In this document: piece by piece, positions 35,218 to 44,515 of the stretch | How the letters are laid out: every line of letters begins with the position of its first letter | Numbering within the stretch: position 1 is the first letter of the stretch | Source: Blautia faecis | GTDB lineage: Bacteria; Bacillota; Clostridia; Lachnospirales; Lachnospiraceae | Reading direction: 5' to 3' | Assembly (NCBI RefSeq): GCF_020554845.1 | Contig: NZ_JAJCIA010000031.1 | Span: 1-48,607 of the forward strand | Length of the DNA: 48,607 nucleotides | Notes under the pieces: generated by a model | The model's input: only the letters and a program-made list of their open reading frames with translations | Database searches by the model: none | What the model was told of the DNA's origin: nothing | Program-made: the position numbers and the translations under genes

Positions 35218-36495
35218 TCACGGTAATTTTACCAAATCCTGCTCCACAAGTTTCTGCAAGGACATCATAACACCAAGTTTTGCATGCTCCCAGGTGAGTC
35301 CTCCCTGGAAATATACGGCATATGGCTCTTTCACAGGTCCATCTGCGGAAAGCTCAATAGAAGAGCCCTGTACAAATGCGCCAGCCGCCATAATGACCTG
35401 GCTGTCATAACCTGGCATATCCCATGGCTCCGGATCAACATAACTGTCAACCGGGGCAGCAGCCTGAATCCCCTTACAGAACGCGATCAGACGCTCCGGA
35501 CTTTTTAAAGTCACTGCCTGAATAATATCCTGCCTTGGCTCTGTGGAATTTGGAACCACGTCAAATCCAAGCTTTTCATAAATATTGGCTGCAAAAACAG
35601 CGCCCTTTAACGCACCCTTGGTCACCATCGGTGCAAGGAAAAATCCCTGATAGAAGGAGCGGTTTACGCCAAGTGAAGCTCCCACCTCAGCACCAAGTCC
35701 CGGACAGGTCATACGGTAAGAAGCATTTTCCACGCACTCTTTGGTTCCCGCAATGTAACCGCCAATTGGAGCAAGTCCGCCGCCCGGGTTTTTGATCAAA
35801 GAACCAACCACCATATCTGCACCAACATCACTGGGCTCAATCGTGTCAACAAATTCGCCGTAGCAATTGTCTACCATACAGATCACATCAGGCTTAATGC
35901 TCTTTACAAATGCGATCAGCTCGCCAATCTGCTTTACTGAGAAAGAGGGGCGTGTCATATAGCCTTTGGAACGCTGAATCTCAACCAGTTTTGTTTTCTC
36001 ATTGATTGCTTTGCGGATATTTTCATAATCGAAAGTTCCATCCTCAAGAAGATCCACTTGACGATAAGTTACTCCGTATTCTGCCAGGGAGCCCTTGGAT
36101 GGACGGATACCGATCACCTCTTCAAGAGTATCATATGGCTTTCCGGCTGGTGCCAGCATTTCGTCGCCTGGACGCAGGTTTCCAAAAAGAGCAATGGCCA
36201 GGGCATGCGTTCCACACGCAATCTGCGGACGCACCAGACATGCTTCTGTGTGGAATGTATCCGCATAAACTTTTTCCAGAGTATCACGACCGTAATCGTT
36301 GTAGCCGTAACCGGAAGAAGAACCGAAACACTCCTCGCTGACACGGTTTTTCTGCATAGCCAGAAGCACCTTCATCTGGTTATATTCTGCTGTTTTGTCA
36401 AACTTTTCAAAACGCTCCTTTAAGGATTCCTCTATTTCATGGCAAAAATCGTAAACCTGGGAAGAAATTCCCAGCTGCTCGTATAATTCTTTCAT
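35218..36495 (-). CDS. ynbB: PLP-dependent methionine gamma-lyase-like protein (YnbB, aluminium resistance family)
   Basis: This fold-type I PLP enzyme belongs to the YnbB family, annotated as methionine gamma-lyase-like or aluminium resistance protein; the reaction is unproved. The 425 residues have SSSGYGYNDYGRDTLEKVY, PQIACGTHALAIAL, the aspartate in MVDNCYGEFVD and the PLP lysine in GSLIKNPGGGLAP. GGAAAG precedes the start. The gene lies between miaA and the flavoprotein, as in many Clostridia. Confidence 0.9.
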   Translation of the reverse strand: MKELYEQLGISSQVYDFCHEIEESLKERFEKFDKTAEYNQMKVLLAMQKNRVSEECFGSSSGYGYNDYGRDTLEKVYADTFHTEACLVRPQIACGTHALAIALFGNLRPGDEMLAPAGKPYDTLEEVIGIRPSKGSLAEYGVTYRQVDLLEDGTFDYENIRKAINEKTKLVEIQRSKGYMTRPSFSVKQIGELIAFVKSIKPDVICMVDNCYGEFVDTIEPSDVGADMVVGSLIKNPGGGLAPIGGYIAGTKECVENASYRMTCPGLGAEVGASLGVNRSFYQGFFLAPMVTKGALKGAVFAANIYEKLGFDVVPNSTEPRQDIIQAVTLKSPERLIAFCKGIQAAAPVDSYVDPEPWDMPGYDSQVIMAAGAFVQGSSIELSADGPVKEPYAVYFQGGLTWEHAKLGVMMSLQKLVEQDLVKLP

Positions 36496-36590
36496 AATAA
36501 TTCTTTCCGTCTGTCTGACGGTATTCCTCCATTTTTTGTTATTTTCAAAGGCGGGCGATTCCCCTGGGGAAAATCTGATTATTGAAATAA

Positions 36591-37541
36591 CTACTCTCCA
36601 GTTATTCCTTTTTCATGGCAAACATTCAGCATATACTCCAGCATTTTATCCTCGTTATACCCGAACTCATCTTTATTCACCCACACTGTTTCCGGCTCTC
36701 TGCGGAACCAGGTGAGCTGGCGTTTGGCAAAGTGCCGGGTGTCGCGCTTCAAGATCCGCACAGCCTCTTCCAGCGACATTTCTCCATCCAGATAGGCCAG
36801 GATTTCTTTGTATCCAAGGCCTTGCATGGAAACCATACCTCTATGACAGCCCATGTCCTTCAGCTTCTGGACTTCTGCCACAAGACCGCTGGTCATCATT
36901 TCATCCACCCGCTTATCAATGCGTTTATATAAAAGCTCCCGTGGTGCATTCAGCACAAAGTATGCCAGATTATAGGGGCTGGTCCGTTCCTGCTGCTCCT
37001 CATTGTGTGCGGAAATAGGGCTATGGTTCTGATGATAAAATTCCAGTGCGCGGATTACACGCTTCGTGTTGTTTTCGTGGATCACTTCGGCGCTTTTGGG
37101 ATCCACCTCTGCCAGCATCTGATGAAGATATGCAGCACCTTTTTCCTGGACAAGCGCCTCCAGACCGGCCCGATATCCATCATCCTGCTCGGCCTGGGTA
37201 AAATCAATGTCTCTGGTCACCGCCTGAATATAAAAGCCGGTTCCCCCCACCAGAATGGGAATATGTCCCCTGGTATAAATCTTTTCCATGGCATCCTTTG
37301 CCATCTGTTGGAAACGTACAATGTGAAATTCTTCCTCTGGCATCAGCTCATCCACCAGGTAATGGGGAACTCCCTGCATTTCTTCTGGCATGATCTTCGC
37401 AGAGCCAATATCCATATATTTATAAACCTGCATGGAATCTGCAGATATGATCTCGCCGCCAATGGCTTTTGCCAGAGAAATAGACAGCCTGGTTTTTCCA
37501 ACTGCAGTGGGACCGGTAAGGACAATAAGAGGTTTTTTCAT
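36591..37541 (-). CDS. miaA: tRNA dimethylallyltransferase
   Basis: MiaA prenylates A37 of tRNAs that read codons beginning with U. The 316 residues have the P-loop GPTAVGKTRLSISLA, SADSMQVYKYMDIGSAK, and LVGGTGFYIQAV. AGGAGAG precedes the start. mutL ends 12 bases upstream and the ynbB start is 95 bases downstream. Confidence 0.96.
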   Translation of the reverse strand: MKKPLIVLTGPTAVGKTRLSISLAKAIGGEIISADSMQVYKYMDIGSAKIMPEEMQGVPHYLVDELMPEEEFHIVRFQQMAKDAMEKIYTRGHIPILVGGTGFYIQAVTRDIDFTQAEQDDGYRAGLEALVQEKGAAYLHQMLAEVDPKSAEVIHENNTKRVIRALEFYHQNHSPISAHNEEQQERTSPYNLAYFVLNAPRELLYKRIDKRVDEMMTSGLVAEVQKLKDMGCHRGMVSMQGLGYKEILAYLDGEMSLEEAVRILKRDTRHFAKRQLTWFRREPETVWVNKDEFGYNEDKMLEYMLNVCHEKGITGE

Positions 37542-37553
37542 AATCTCTCCTGT

Positions 37554-39767
37554 TTATACAATTCGCTTAAATTTCTTTTCAATTTCTGTCTTTGTCATCG
37601 CAATGATAGTGGGACGGCCATGAGGACAATTATATGGATTGTCCAGAGTAAGAAGCTCGTCGATCAGCTTATCTGCCTCCAGAGCAGACATCTGACGATT
37701 TCCTTTGACAGCAGATTTGCATGCCATTGTGGCAAGTCTTGCTGTGAAAAGGTCAAAAGCATCCTTTGCACCTTCTCCTCCCAGATTGTCAAGCATTTCC
37801 AGAAAGAGTTCTTCTTCATGGAATCCGTACAAATTTGTCGGAACTGCACTGATACAGTATTCCCTTCCACCAAAGGGTTCAATCTCAAAACCGTATTTCC
37901 TGAAATATTCTTCGTTGGCTTTTAATTTCGCCTGTTCATCCATGTTCAAGGTCACCACAAGCGGAGGATTCAGATATTGCGATTCAATGGACTGTTCTTT
38001 AAAACGTTTTACAAAGCGCTCATAATTTACCTTTTCGTGAGCTGCATGCTGGTCGATAATGTAAAACTGGTTTTCAAATTCCACCAGCCAGTAGGTGTCA
38101 AACAACTGGCCAATCAGCTTATGGCGGTTTCGGGATTCTGGTGCCAGAAGTTTCTCCTGAAAAAGCTCAAGCTGCTTTCCCCCAACGGATGGATATTCTG
38201 TACCTGGATCACTCTGTCCAGGCTCAGATTTATCTGGTATCTCATAGTTTACGGATACAGCAGTCTCTGCCTGATTATCGGCTTCATTCATTCTCTCAAC
38301 CGATATGTTATCTTCTGCCGCTTTTTCATCTGCACTTTTATCCGCTTTTTCTTCTGCTTTTTCTTCTGCTTTTTCATCCGCTCTTTTATCTGCCTCCGCA
38401 GCCTCTTTTAAAGTTCCTGCAAAAAGAGCTTCCTCTTCCTTGCTAAATGGCTTCGCCTGATAAATTGCCTGCTCACGAAGCACACTGCTGGCCTGACAGC
38501 CAGAGCTGTTTACAAGGCTTCCAGATGAATTTATTTTTCCAGTTGGAGCTGTTTTTTCAGTTAGAGCTGTTTTTCCAGTTAGAACTGTTTTTTCAGCAGC
38601 CTGTGAATAGCAGCTTTCATTATTCCCTGCGCTGCTTCGACCAGCTTTTTCAGCAGCACCTTCACAATGAAGTTCCGTCCTGCGACTTTTCTCAAATGGC
38701 TCCGGAACTGCTCCGCGGCTTACTGCTGCCACCTTTGATTCCCGCTCCTCTTTTCCCACTGGAACAACCGGTATCAGTTCTCTGTGAAGAAGCGCATTGT
38801 GAACAGCCTCGTAAATGGCATCATACACCTCCGCCCCTCTTGCAAAACGAACCTCCAGTTTCCGGGGATGAACATTTACATCCAGATCATTTCCTGTCAT
38901 CTGGATCTGCAATGACACAAAAGGAAATTTATGCTGCATGACAAAGCCCTTATATGCATCCTCAATGGCCTTCGTAATAATATTGTTTTTCACAAATCTG
39001 CCATTTACATAGTAGTTCTCAAAGCTTCGGTTTCCTCTGGAAACCTCCGGTTTGCCGGCGTATCCCTCAATTTTCATAAAATCATTTTCGTAGGAGACTT
39101 CCAGAAGTGCTTTCGCCATATCCCGGCCATATACATTATAAATAACATCCTTCACATTATAATTGCCGGAAGTATGCAGTTTCACCTGTTTGTTCTGAAT
39201 ATATTTAAAAGAAATCTCCGGATGGGAAAGAGCAAGCTGTTCCATCATAGTTCCAATATAATTTGCTTCTGAAGAATCAGATTTCAGGAACTTGCTCCGG
39301 GCCGGTGTGTTGTAAAAGAGATTCCGAACCAGGAAAGTAGTTCCATCTGGAGCTCCCATTTCCTCAAGGCTTTGTTCTACGCCGCCTTCGATCACGTAAC
39401 GCACGCCGCTGATAGCAGAAGGAGTTTTTGTGATCAGCTCCACCTGGGAAACTGCGGCAATACTGGATAAAGCCTCACCACGAAATCCCAGTGAGGCTAT
39501 GTTTTCCAGATCTTCTACTTTTTCAATTTTGCTGGTAGCATGACTTAAGAATGCCGTAGGTACCTGAGCAGCCTCGATTCCCCCTCCGTTGTCTGTAATA
39601 CGGATCAGCTTCTTTCCTCCATCTGTAATCTCTACTGTTACAGCAGTAGCACCAGCATCAATGGAATTTTCTACAAGCTCCTTTACAACAGAAGAAGGGC
39701 GCTCTACCACCTCACCTGCTGCAATTTTATCAATGGTATGTTTATCTAAAACTGCTATTTTTCTCAA
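37554..39767 (-). CDS. mutL: DNA mismatch repair protein MutL
   Basis: MutL couples mismatch recognition to strand removal. The 737 residues have the GHKL ATPase domain (ELVENSIDAGAT, DNGGGI, GFRGEALSSIAAV) and a C-terminal endonuclease domain with DQHAAHEKVNYE intact, plus CKSAVKG and CPHGRPT, so it nicks DNA itself, as in bacteria without MutH. The linker (residues ~350-530) is low complexity and repetitive: an 18-bp unit occurs three times at 38540-38593, and KAEE-type repeats lie near 38340-38400. The start is TTG 39767 with GGAGAG upstream. Confidence 0.96.
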   Translation of the reverse strand: MRKIAVLDKHTIDKIAAGEVVERPSSVVKELVENSIDAGATAVTVEITDGGKKLIRITDNGGGIEAAQVPTAFLSHATSKIEKVEDLENIASLGFRGEALSSIAAVSQVELITKTPSAISGVRYVIEGGVEQSLEEMGAPDGTTFLVRNLFYNTPARSKFLKSDSSEANYIGTMMEQLALSHPEISFKYIQNKQVKLHTSGNYNVKDVIYNVYGRDMAKALLEVSYENDFMKIEGYAGKPEVSRGNRSFENYYVNGRFVKNNIITKAIEDAYKGFVMQHKFPFVSLQIQMTGNDLDVNVHPRKLEVRFARGAEVYDAIYEAVHNALLHRELIPVVPVGKEERESKVAAVSRGAVPEPFEKSRRTELHCEGAAEKAGRSSAGNNESCYSQAAEKTVLTGKTALTEKTAPTGKINSSGSLVNSSGCQASSVLREQAIYQAKPFSKEEEALFAGTLKEAAEADKRADEKAEEKAEEKADKSADEKAAEDNISVERMNEADNQAETAVSVNYEIPDKSEPGQSDPGTEYPSVGGKQLELFQEKLLAPESRNRHKLIGQLFDTYWLVEFENQFYIIDQHAAHEKVNYERFVKRFKEQSIESQYLNPPLVVTLNMDEQAKLKANEEYFRKYGFEIEPFGGREYCISAVPTNLYGFHEEELFLEMLDNLGGEGAKDAFDLFTARLATMACKSAVKGNRQMSALEADKLIDELLTLDNPYNCPHGRPTIIAMTKTEIEKKFKRIV
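38540..38593. repeat. Three 18-bp tandem repeats in the mutL linker
   Basis: Units 38540-38557, 38558-38575 and 38576-38593 differ by one or two bases. They encode repeated Thr-Gly/Glu-Lys-Thr-Ala/Pro-type residues in the disordered linker. The unit is a multiple of three, so copy-number changes keep the frame. Confidence 0.85.
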
Positions 39768-39865
39768 GTTTTTCTCTCCATATAAAAGCAGGTTGACCGC
39801 TTCGGTTCACAATACGGACATGTCGCCTGCCGGTGACAGCACCATATATGAAAGTCAGCTGTCAG

Positions 39866-42595
39866 TTACCATCTGTTCTTTATCTTATTCTGAAGATTGT
39901 ATAACGTATTTAAGGCTTCCATGGGAGTCAGATTTCCAATGTCAATGCCTTTTAATTCTTCAATAATGTCATTGTCTTGTACAGTGTCAAATAATGACAT
40001 CTGCGCCATATCCATTTCTACCTTCGGCTTCTTCTTCGGTGAAGCCAGATCTTTTACAGCAGCAGTAATGTCTGCATCGCTTAATTCCTCGACCAGCTCT
40101 TTTGCACGGTTAATAACAGAATCCGGAACACCTGCCAGCTTGGCGACCTGAATTCCATAGCTCTTGTCTGCGCCGCCTTTCACGATCTTACGGAGAAAAA
40201 CAATATCATCACCTTTTTCCTTAACTGCAATGCAGTAGTTGGTAACGCCGGAAAGCTTCCCTTCCAGTTCTGTCAGTTCATGATAATGTGTGGCAAATAG
40301 TGTCTTGGCTCCACAGAGCTTTGTATTGCTGATATGTTCAATCACTGCCCAGGCAATGGCAAGACCATCAAAGGTACTGGTTCCACGGCCAATCTCATCC
40401 AGGATCAGAAGGCTCTTGGCAGTGGCATTTCGAAGGATATTGGCAACCTCAGTCATTTCCACCATGAAAGTACTCTGTCCGCTGGCAAGGTCATCTGATG
40501 CACCTACACGAGTAAAGATTCTGTCCACAATTCCAATTACAGCCTTATCTGCCGGAACAAAGCTTCCAATCTGTGCCATAAGTACGATCAACGCAGTCTG
40601 GCGCATGTATGTGGATTTACCTGCCATATTTGGACCTGTAATAATGGAAACTCTTTTTTTAGTATTGTCAAGGTATGTATCGTTGGCAATGAACATATCA
40701 TTATCGATCATCTGCTCTACAACCGGATGACGACCACCTTTGATATCTATAATTCCGCCTTCATTTACCTTCGGACGTACATAATGATTGCGCTCAGCAA
40801 CAAGCGCCAGGGATGCAAACACATCCAGACCTGCAATTGCCTTGGCTGTACGCTGGATTCTTATCACTTCCTGGCCAACTTTATCACGGACATTGGAAAA
40901 CAGCTCGTATTCCAGGGCATAAAGTTTATCTTCAGCGCCAAGGATCATATTTTCAAGGTTTTTCAACTCCTCGGTAATATAACGTTCTGCATTTGCAAGA
41001 GTCTGTTTACGGATGTAGTTCTCCGGCACCAGTTCTTTAAACGTATTGGTTACCTCAAGGGCATAGCCGAATACACGGTTATATTTGATCTTCAGGGATT
41101 TGATTCCGGTACGCTCACGTTCCTTTGTTTCCAGCTCTGTAAGCCATTTTTTTCCATCTGTGCGGGCACTGCGGAATTTATCCACATCTTCGTTAAAGCC
41201 TTCACGAATAATGCCTCCATCCTTCTGGGCAAGGGGCGGTTCATCTACAATGGCGTGCTTGATCAGATCTGTAATATCTTCAAGACTGTCCATGTCCTCG
41301 TAGATTTCTTTCAGAATCGGTGCCTGAAAGTCCTTGAGAACCTGTTTAATATAAGGAATCATTTCCAGAGAGGACGCAAATGCTACCATATCTCTTGGAT
41401 TTGCAGACTTAAAGCTGATGCGGCTGACCAGACGCTCCAGGTCATACACTGGATTGAGATATTCCCGGATCTCATCGCGGAGCATCGGTTTCTCATTCAG
41501 CTCTTCAAGAGCTTCCAGTCTGCGATTGATCTCTTCTGCATCGATCAGTGGCTGTTCCACAAAGGAGCGAAGAGTACGGGCACCCATGGCTGTTTTAGTC
41601 TTATCCAGTACCCAGAGAAGAGAACCTCTTTTCTGCTTTTCACGGAGGGTCTCCACCAACTCCAGATTTCGTCGGCTGGAGCTGTCAATCAGCATATAAC
41701 GCTCTGCCGTATAAGGACGGATGGTAGTCATCTGAGAAAGTGCAGTCTTCTGCGTTTCCTTAAGATACAAAAACAGCGCTCCGGCAGCTATGATTCCACT
41801 GTCATAATCGCTGATTCCAAGGCCTTCCAGATTGGTTACGTGAAAATGTTCCCTTAATTCTTTTCTGCAGGTATCATCATCGAAATACCAGGCATCCAGG
41901 GAAAAAATACAAATTCCAAGACGTTCTTTCAAATCGTCTGTGTCAACCCCACTCATAAAAAAGGAATCATTACATATGATTTCAGCCGGACTGAATTTGT
42001 TGATCTCATCAACCAGTTTCTGGCTATTTGGTACTTCTGTAAGGAAACAGTCACCTGTGGTAATATCCGCTATTGCACAACCAAAGCGGTCTGCTATGGA
42101 GACAATTGACATCAGATAATTGTTCTTTGACTCATCCAAAGAAGTTGCATCTAAAGTAGTTCCGGGAGTAACCACACGGATAACAGCACGCTTTACAAGT
42201 CCTTTTGCTTTTTTCGGATCCTCTACCTGTTCGCAGATTGCAACTTTATGTCCCCGTTCAATAAGACGGTTAATATAGGTATCAGCTGCATGAAAGGGAA
42301 TTCCACACATAGGAGCACGTTCTTCCAGACCGCAGTCTTTACCGGTGAGCGTCAGTTCCAGCTCCTTGGATACCAGAAGTGCATCATCAAAAAACATCTC
42401 GTAGAAATCCCCGAGACGATAAAATAAGATGCAGTCTTTGTATTCTTCTTTTGTTTTGCAGTATTCCTGCATCATGGGCGACATGTTCATTCTTTTGCCA
42501 GAACCCCTTGATTTATCTACATTTGCGCCGCTTTTGGAAGTGTTACTGCACGGTTTCTGCACGGTATTTTCATTTTTTGTTTCATTTGTATTCAT
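39866..42595 (-). CDS. mutS: DNA mismatch repair protein MutS
   Basis: MutS recognises mismatches. The 909 residues have the mismatch-binding FYRLGDFYEMF (Phe-x-Glu), the lever and clamp domains, Walker A GPNMAGKSTYMRQ, the DEIGRGTSTFDG Walker B and a C-terminal dimer helix. The first ~35 residues (Asn- and Lys-rich) extend beyond usual MutS. The ribosome binding site is weak (AAGAGAAG). The ATG overlaps the stop of an integrase fragment upstream (ATGA), so part of the original upstream region may have been replaced. Confidence 0.96.
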   Translation of the reverse strand: MNTNETKNENTVQKPCSNTSKSGANVDKSRGSGKRMNMSPMMQEYCKTKEEYKDCILFYRLGDFYEMFFDDALLVSKELELTLTGKDCGLEERAPMCGIPFHAADTYINRLIERGHKVAICEQVEDPKKAKGLVKRAVIRVVTPGTTLDATSLDESKNNYLMSIVSIADRFGCAIADITTGDCFLTEVPNSQKLVDEINKFSPAEIICNDSFFMSGVDTDDLKERLGICIFSLDAWYFDDDTCRKELREHFHVTNLEGLGISDYDSGIIAAGALFLYLKETQKTALSQMTTIRPYTAERYMLIDSSSRRNLELVETLREKQKRGSLLWVLDKTKTAMGARTLRSFVEQPLIDAEEINRRLEALEELNEKPMLRDEIREYLNPVYDLERLVSRISFKSANPRDMVAFASSLEMIPYIKQVLKDFQAPILKEIYEDMDSLEDITDLIKHAIVDEPPLAQKDGGIIREGFNEDVDKFRSARTDGKKWLTELETKERERTGIKSLKIKYNRVFGYALEVTNTFKELVPENYIRKQTLANAERYITEELKNLENMILGAEDKLYALEYELFSNVRDKVGQEVIRIQRTAKAIAGLDVFASLALVAERNHYVRPKVNEGGIIDIKGGRHPVVEQMIDNDMFIANDTYLDNTKKRVSIITGPNMAGKSTYMRQTALIVLMAQIGSFVPADKAVIGIVDRIFTRVGASDDLASGQSTFMVEMTEVANILRNATAKSLLILDEIGRGTSTFDGLAIAWAVIEHISNTKLCGAKTLFATHYHELTELEGKLSGVTNYCIAVKEKGDDIVFLRKIVKGGADKSYGIQVAKLAGVPDSVINRAKELVEELSDADITAAVKDLASPKKKPKVEMDMAQMSLFDTVQDNDIIEELKGIDIGNLTPMEALNTLYNLQNKIKNRW

Positions 42596-42783
42596 CTTAT
42601 TCTTCTCTTACTATCATCATAAAATATCGTAGTTTTATTAAGTGTTTTGTAAATGCGGATTCGGTGTGCATGAAAATCAATGTCTTCCCACATAAGAGCT
42701 GCCAGTTCTCCAATACGCATCCCAGTGTTTAAAATAATATAAAACACCTCATAATATCTGGTTTTCATCCTTTCCCGACCAGA
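42592..42783 (-). pseudogene. Tyrosine integrase fragment (box I region)
   Basis: On the minus strand an open frame of 63 codons reads MKTRYYEVFYIILNTGMRIG then ELAALMWEDIDFHAHRIRI, the box I arginine region of a Tn916-type tyrosine integrase. There is no start, and the rest of the catalytic domain (HxxR, Tyr) is missing. It ends in a TGA that overlaps the mutS ATG. With the excisionase directly upstream it is the decayed int part of an integrative element. Confidence 0.75.
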
Positions 42784-42824
42784 TCACAAGTACATCAGAA
42801 TATTAACACGTTCCAGAAAAATAT

Positions 42825-43022
42825 TCAAGTCTCCTGTTTTTCCAGCCATTTCTCAAATTTTTTCTTATGAACAAGGGTTCTTCGCCCAATCCGAACGGTA
42901 AAATCATTTTCTGCCATTAAAGTTCGCACTGTCCTTTCAGACAATCCGGTAAGTCCGCAAGTTTCTTTTACTGAAAGAAGAAGTTTCTCATTTTCTTCTC
43001 GTCCGCCTCTACTTTTCAACAT
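42825..43022 (-). CDS. xis: Excisionase-like small helix-turn-helix protein
   Basis: The 65-residue protein has a MerR/excisionase-type fold pattern (LLSVKETCGLTGLSERTVRTLMAENDF, then TVRIGRRTLVHKKKFEKWL). Tn916-type Xis proteins are of this size and lie just before int, as here. ATG 43022 follows AAAGGAG. The upstream in-frame extension to 43109 has no ribosome binding site. It may still be expressed although int is broken, in which case it could act on other elements. Confidence 0.8.
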   Translation of the reverse strand: MLKSRGGREENEKLLLSVKETCGLTGLSERTVRTLMAENDFTVRIGRRTLVHKKKFEKWLEKQET

Positions 43023-43233
43023 AACTGTTCTCCTTTCGAAATTGTGTTCTGTTTTCAACACGATCAAGACTTTCCCTTCTAAATATACTCTGTTTATCCA
43101 CTTTTCCATCCTCCAGTATGCAATTTGTTTATCATATCATCTGACTGATGCTGTATTTTTATCATTTGTTTATTGTATCTGGTCTCTGACGCTTTGCATC
43201 AAAGATCTCTAGATAAAAATAATTTTTTCTTCA

Positions 43234-43239
43234 TATAAT
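43234..43239 (+). promoter_or_regulatory. Likely -10 of the double-glycine peptide gene
   Basis: TATAAT (43234-43239) lies about 73 bases before the start; the -35 is poor, so control by an activator or an alternative factor is possible. Confidence 0.4.
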
Positions 43240-43311
43240 GTGACAAATCCTCTTCTGATGTTTATAAACAGATAGGAAGCATTCGAATTCTTACAGGAAA
43301 GGAGAACTATT

Positions 43312-43497
43312 ATGAGCGAAATCAAACAGAACATTACAAACGAATTATCTGAAGAAGAATTAGAAAATGTTGCCGGTGGTTTTGGCCGTCCTACTATGGA
43401 TGATCCCAGATATAGGGAGCAGATGAGGATAAACAATATGTTAAAACGAGGCATGAATATGGAGGAAATTCAAAAAGCGTTGAAGTCCTATTCGTAA
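43312..43497 (+). CDS. Small double-glycine-leader peptide (bacteriocin- or signal-like)
   Basis: The 61-residue peptide has a leader of the bacteriocin type, ending ELSEEELENVAGG (residues 11-23), the double-glycine cleavage site for peptidase-containing ABC exporters. The predicted core of 38 residues (FGRPTMDDPRYREQ, then a helix with NNMLKRG and MEEIQKALKSYS) is charged and has no cysteine and few Ser/Thr residues, so lanthionine formation is unlikely. GGAAAGGAG 7 bases before ATG 43312 is strong. A dedicated terminator follows. No exporter, immunity or modification gene is nearby, so it is an orphan precursor. A peptide pheromone is possible. Confidence 0.7.
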   Translation: MSEIKQNITNELSEEELENVAGGFGRPTMDDPRYREQMRINNMLKRGMNMEEIQKALKSYS

Positions 43498-43517
43498 ATA
43501 ACTATATCAATCCTTCC

Positions 43518-43545
43518 GGGCAGCCTTAGGGCTGCCCCTGTTTTT
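43518..43545 (+). terminator. Terminator of the peptide gene, overlapping the PAP2 stop
   Basis: GGGCAGCC (43518-43525) pairs with GGCTGCCC (43529-43536), followed by CTGTTTTT. The stop codon of the convergent PAP2 gene lies in its three-base loop, so the two genes share the hairpin. Confidence 0.85.
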
Positions 43546-44515
43546 CTCTGGTCACCTTATCACTTCCACGATTAGTCAGAGTTCCTGCCAGTACCACCGT
43601 TCCTGGCACCAGCACCATGATATATATGATTCCAAGCCCAAATCTGAGGAACTTGCCAAGGCTTCGGCTTATTTCTTCTATTATATATGGGCACCCTGTA
43701 TTTATCCACCAGTACAAAGGAATTAATGCAAAAATACTGATAAACAACCTTAGCTTTTGCGAAATTCTGTCAAAATCTAATTGTCTTTTTTCCAGTATCC
43801 TGCAGATGACAAAGGATGCAATAAATCCGACTCCTTCATATGCATCTCCCCGCATTTTAGCAGGATCAACCAGAAGTGATCCATCCGGCAGATAATCAAG
43901 TGGATATGGTTTGTATTCATAGTACAGCACAGCAGCAATACAGATCAAAAGCCCTGCCACAAGAATCATGAGGTCTCTTTTTTTGTCTTTTTCACTCCAC
44001 AATTCCAACCACCCGGTCAGATACATCATAACTGCTGTTGATATAAATCCCACCAGAACATCCTGCGGAGTATGCACTCCCAGATAATTTCGTGAAAACA
44101 TAGTCAGAAATACCAGCACAAACAACAGACCTGCAACGACACTGTGCTTTTTTTCCATGAACCAAAGTCCACTTCCACCGAACATAGCCGTTGCCCGCGT
44201 TGTATGCCCACTTGGAAATGAATATCCGGTAGCTGCTGTTTTAGAATCACCATAGGGTAAAATCCGTGTATCCCGTATCCATGGGCGATAGACACAGAAA
44301 GTAAGCTTTAAAAATCCGTTGATAAACAGACCGCCCCCAAGTCCTGCCAGGATTTTTCGTCCCGCCTTCCGGTCAAATGCCCAGTAAATCATACACATCA
44401 TTGCAATAGGTAAAAATCCTGCGGACAGCTTTGTTACTGCATTCATAAGCGGTGTCAGAATACTGCCAACCGTTTCGCGAAATTGTTGCAGGTACAATAA
44501 ATACTCAATATCCAT
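43526..44515 (-). CDS. PAP2-family membrane phosphatase
   Basis: PAP2 phosphatases hydrolyse lipid phosphates such as undecaprenyl pyrophosphate or phosphatidate. The 329 residues have the three motifs KLTFCVYRP (K-x6-RP), SFPSGHTT and SRNYLGVHTPQD, and about eight membrane helices. It overlaps the DUF975 gene by 11 bases at its start, so the two are co-transcribed. The exact lipid substrate is not clear. Confidence 0.88.
   Translation of the reverse strand: MDIEYLLYLQQFRETVGSILTPLMNAVTKLSAGFLPIAMMCMIYWAFDRKAGRKILAGLGGGLFINGFLKLTFCVYRPWIRDTRILPYGDSKTAATGYSFPSGHTTRATAMFGGSGLWFMEKKHSVVAGLLFVLVFLTMFSRNYLGVHTPQDVLVGFISTAVMMYLTGWLELWSEKDKKRDLMILVAGLLICIAAVLYYEYKPYPLDYLPDGSLLVDPAKMRGDAYEGVGFIASFVICRILEKRQLDFDRISQKLRLFISIFALIPLYWWINTGCPYIIEEISRSLGKFLRFGLGIIYIMVLVPGTVVLAGTLTNRGSDKVTREKQGQP

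Noticed and set aside
36545..36580. Possible terminator GATTCCCC...GGGGAAAATC after miaA
   Set aside because: The arms do not pair cleanly (bulge) and no T tract follows on the minus strand; miaA and ynbB are probably read through.
40727..41857. 376-residue plus-strand frame opposite mutS
   Set aside because: It is antisense to a highly conserved gene; its composition (many C, F, I, H) is typical of a shadow frame.
43209..43454. 81-residue minus-strand frame opposite the double-glycine peptide
   Set aside because: The plus-strand gene has a strong ribosome binding site, a recognised leader and a terminator; the minus frame has none of these.
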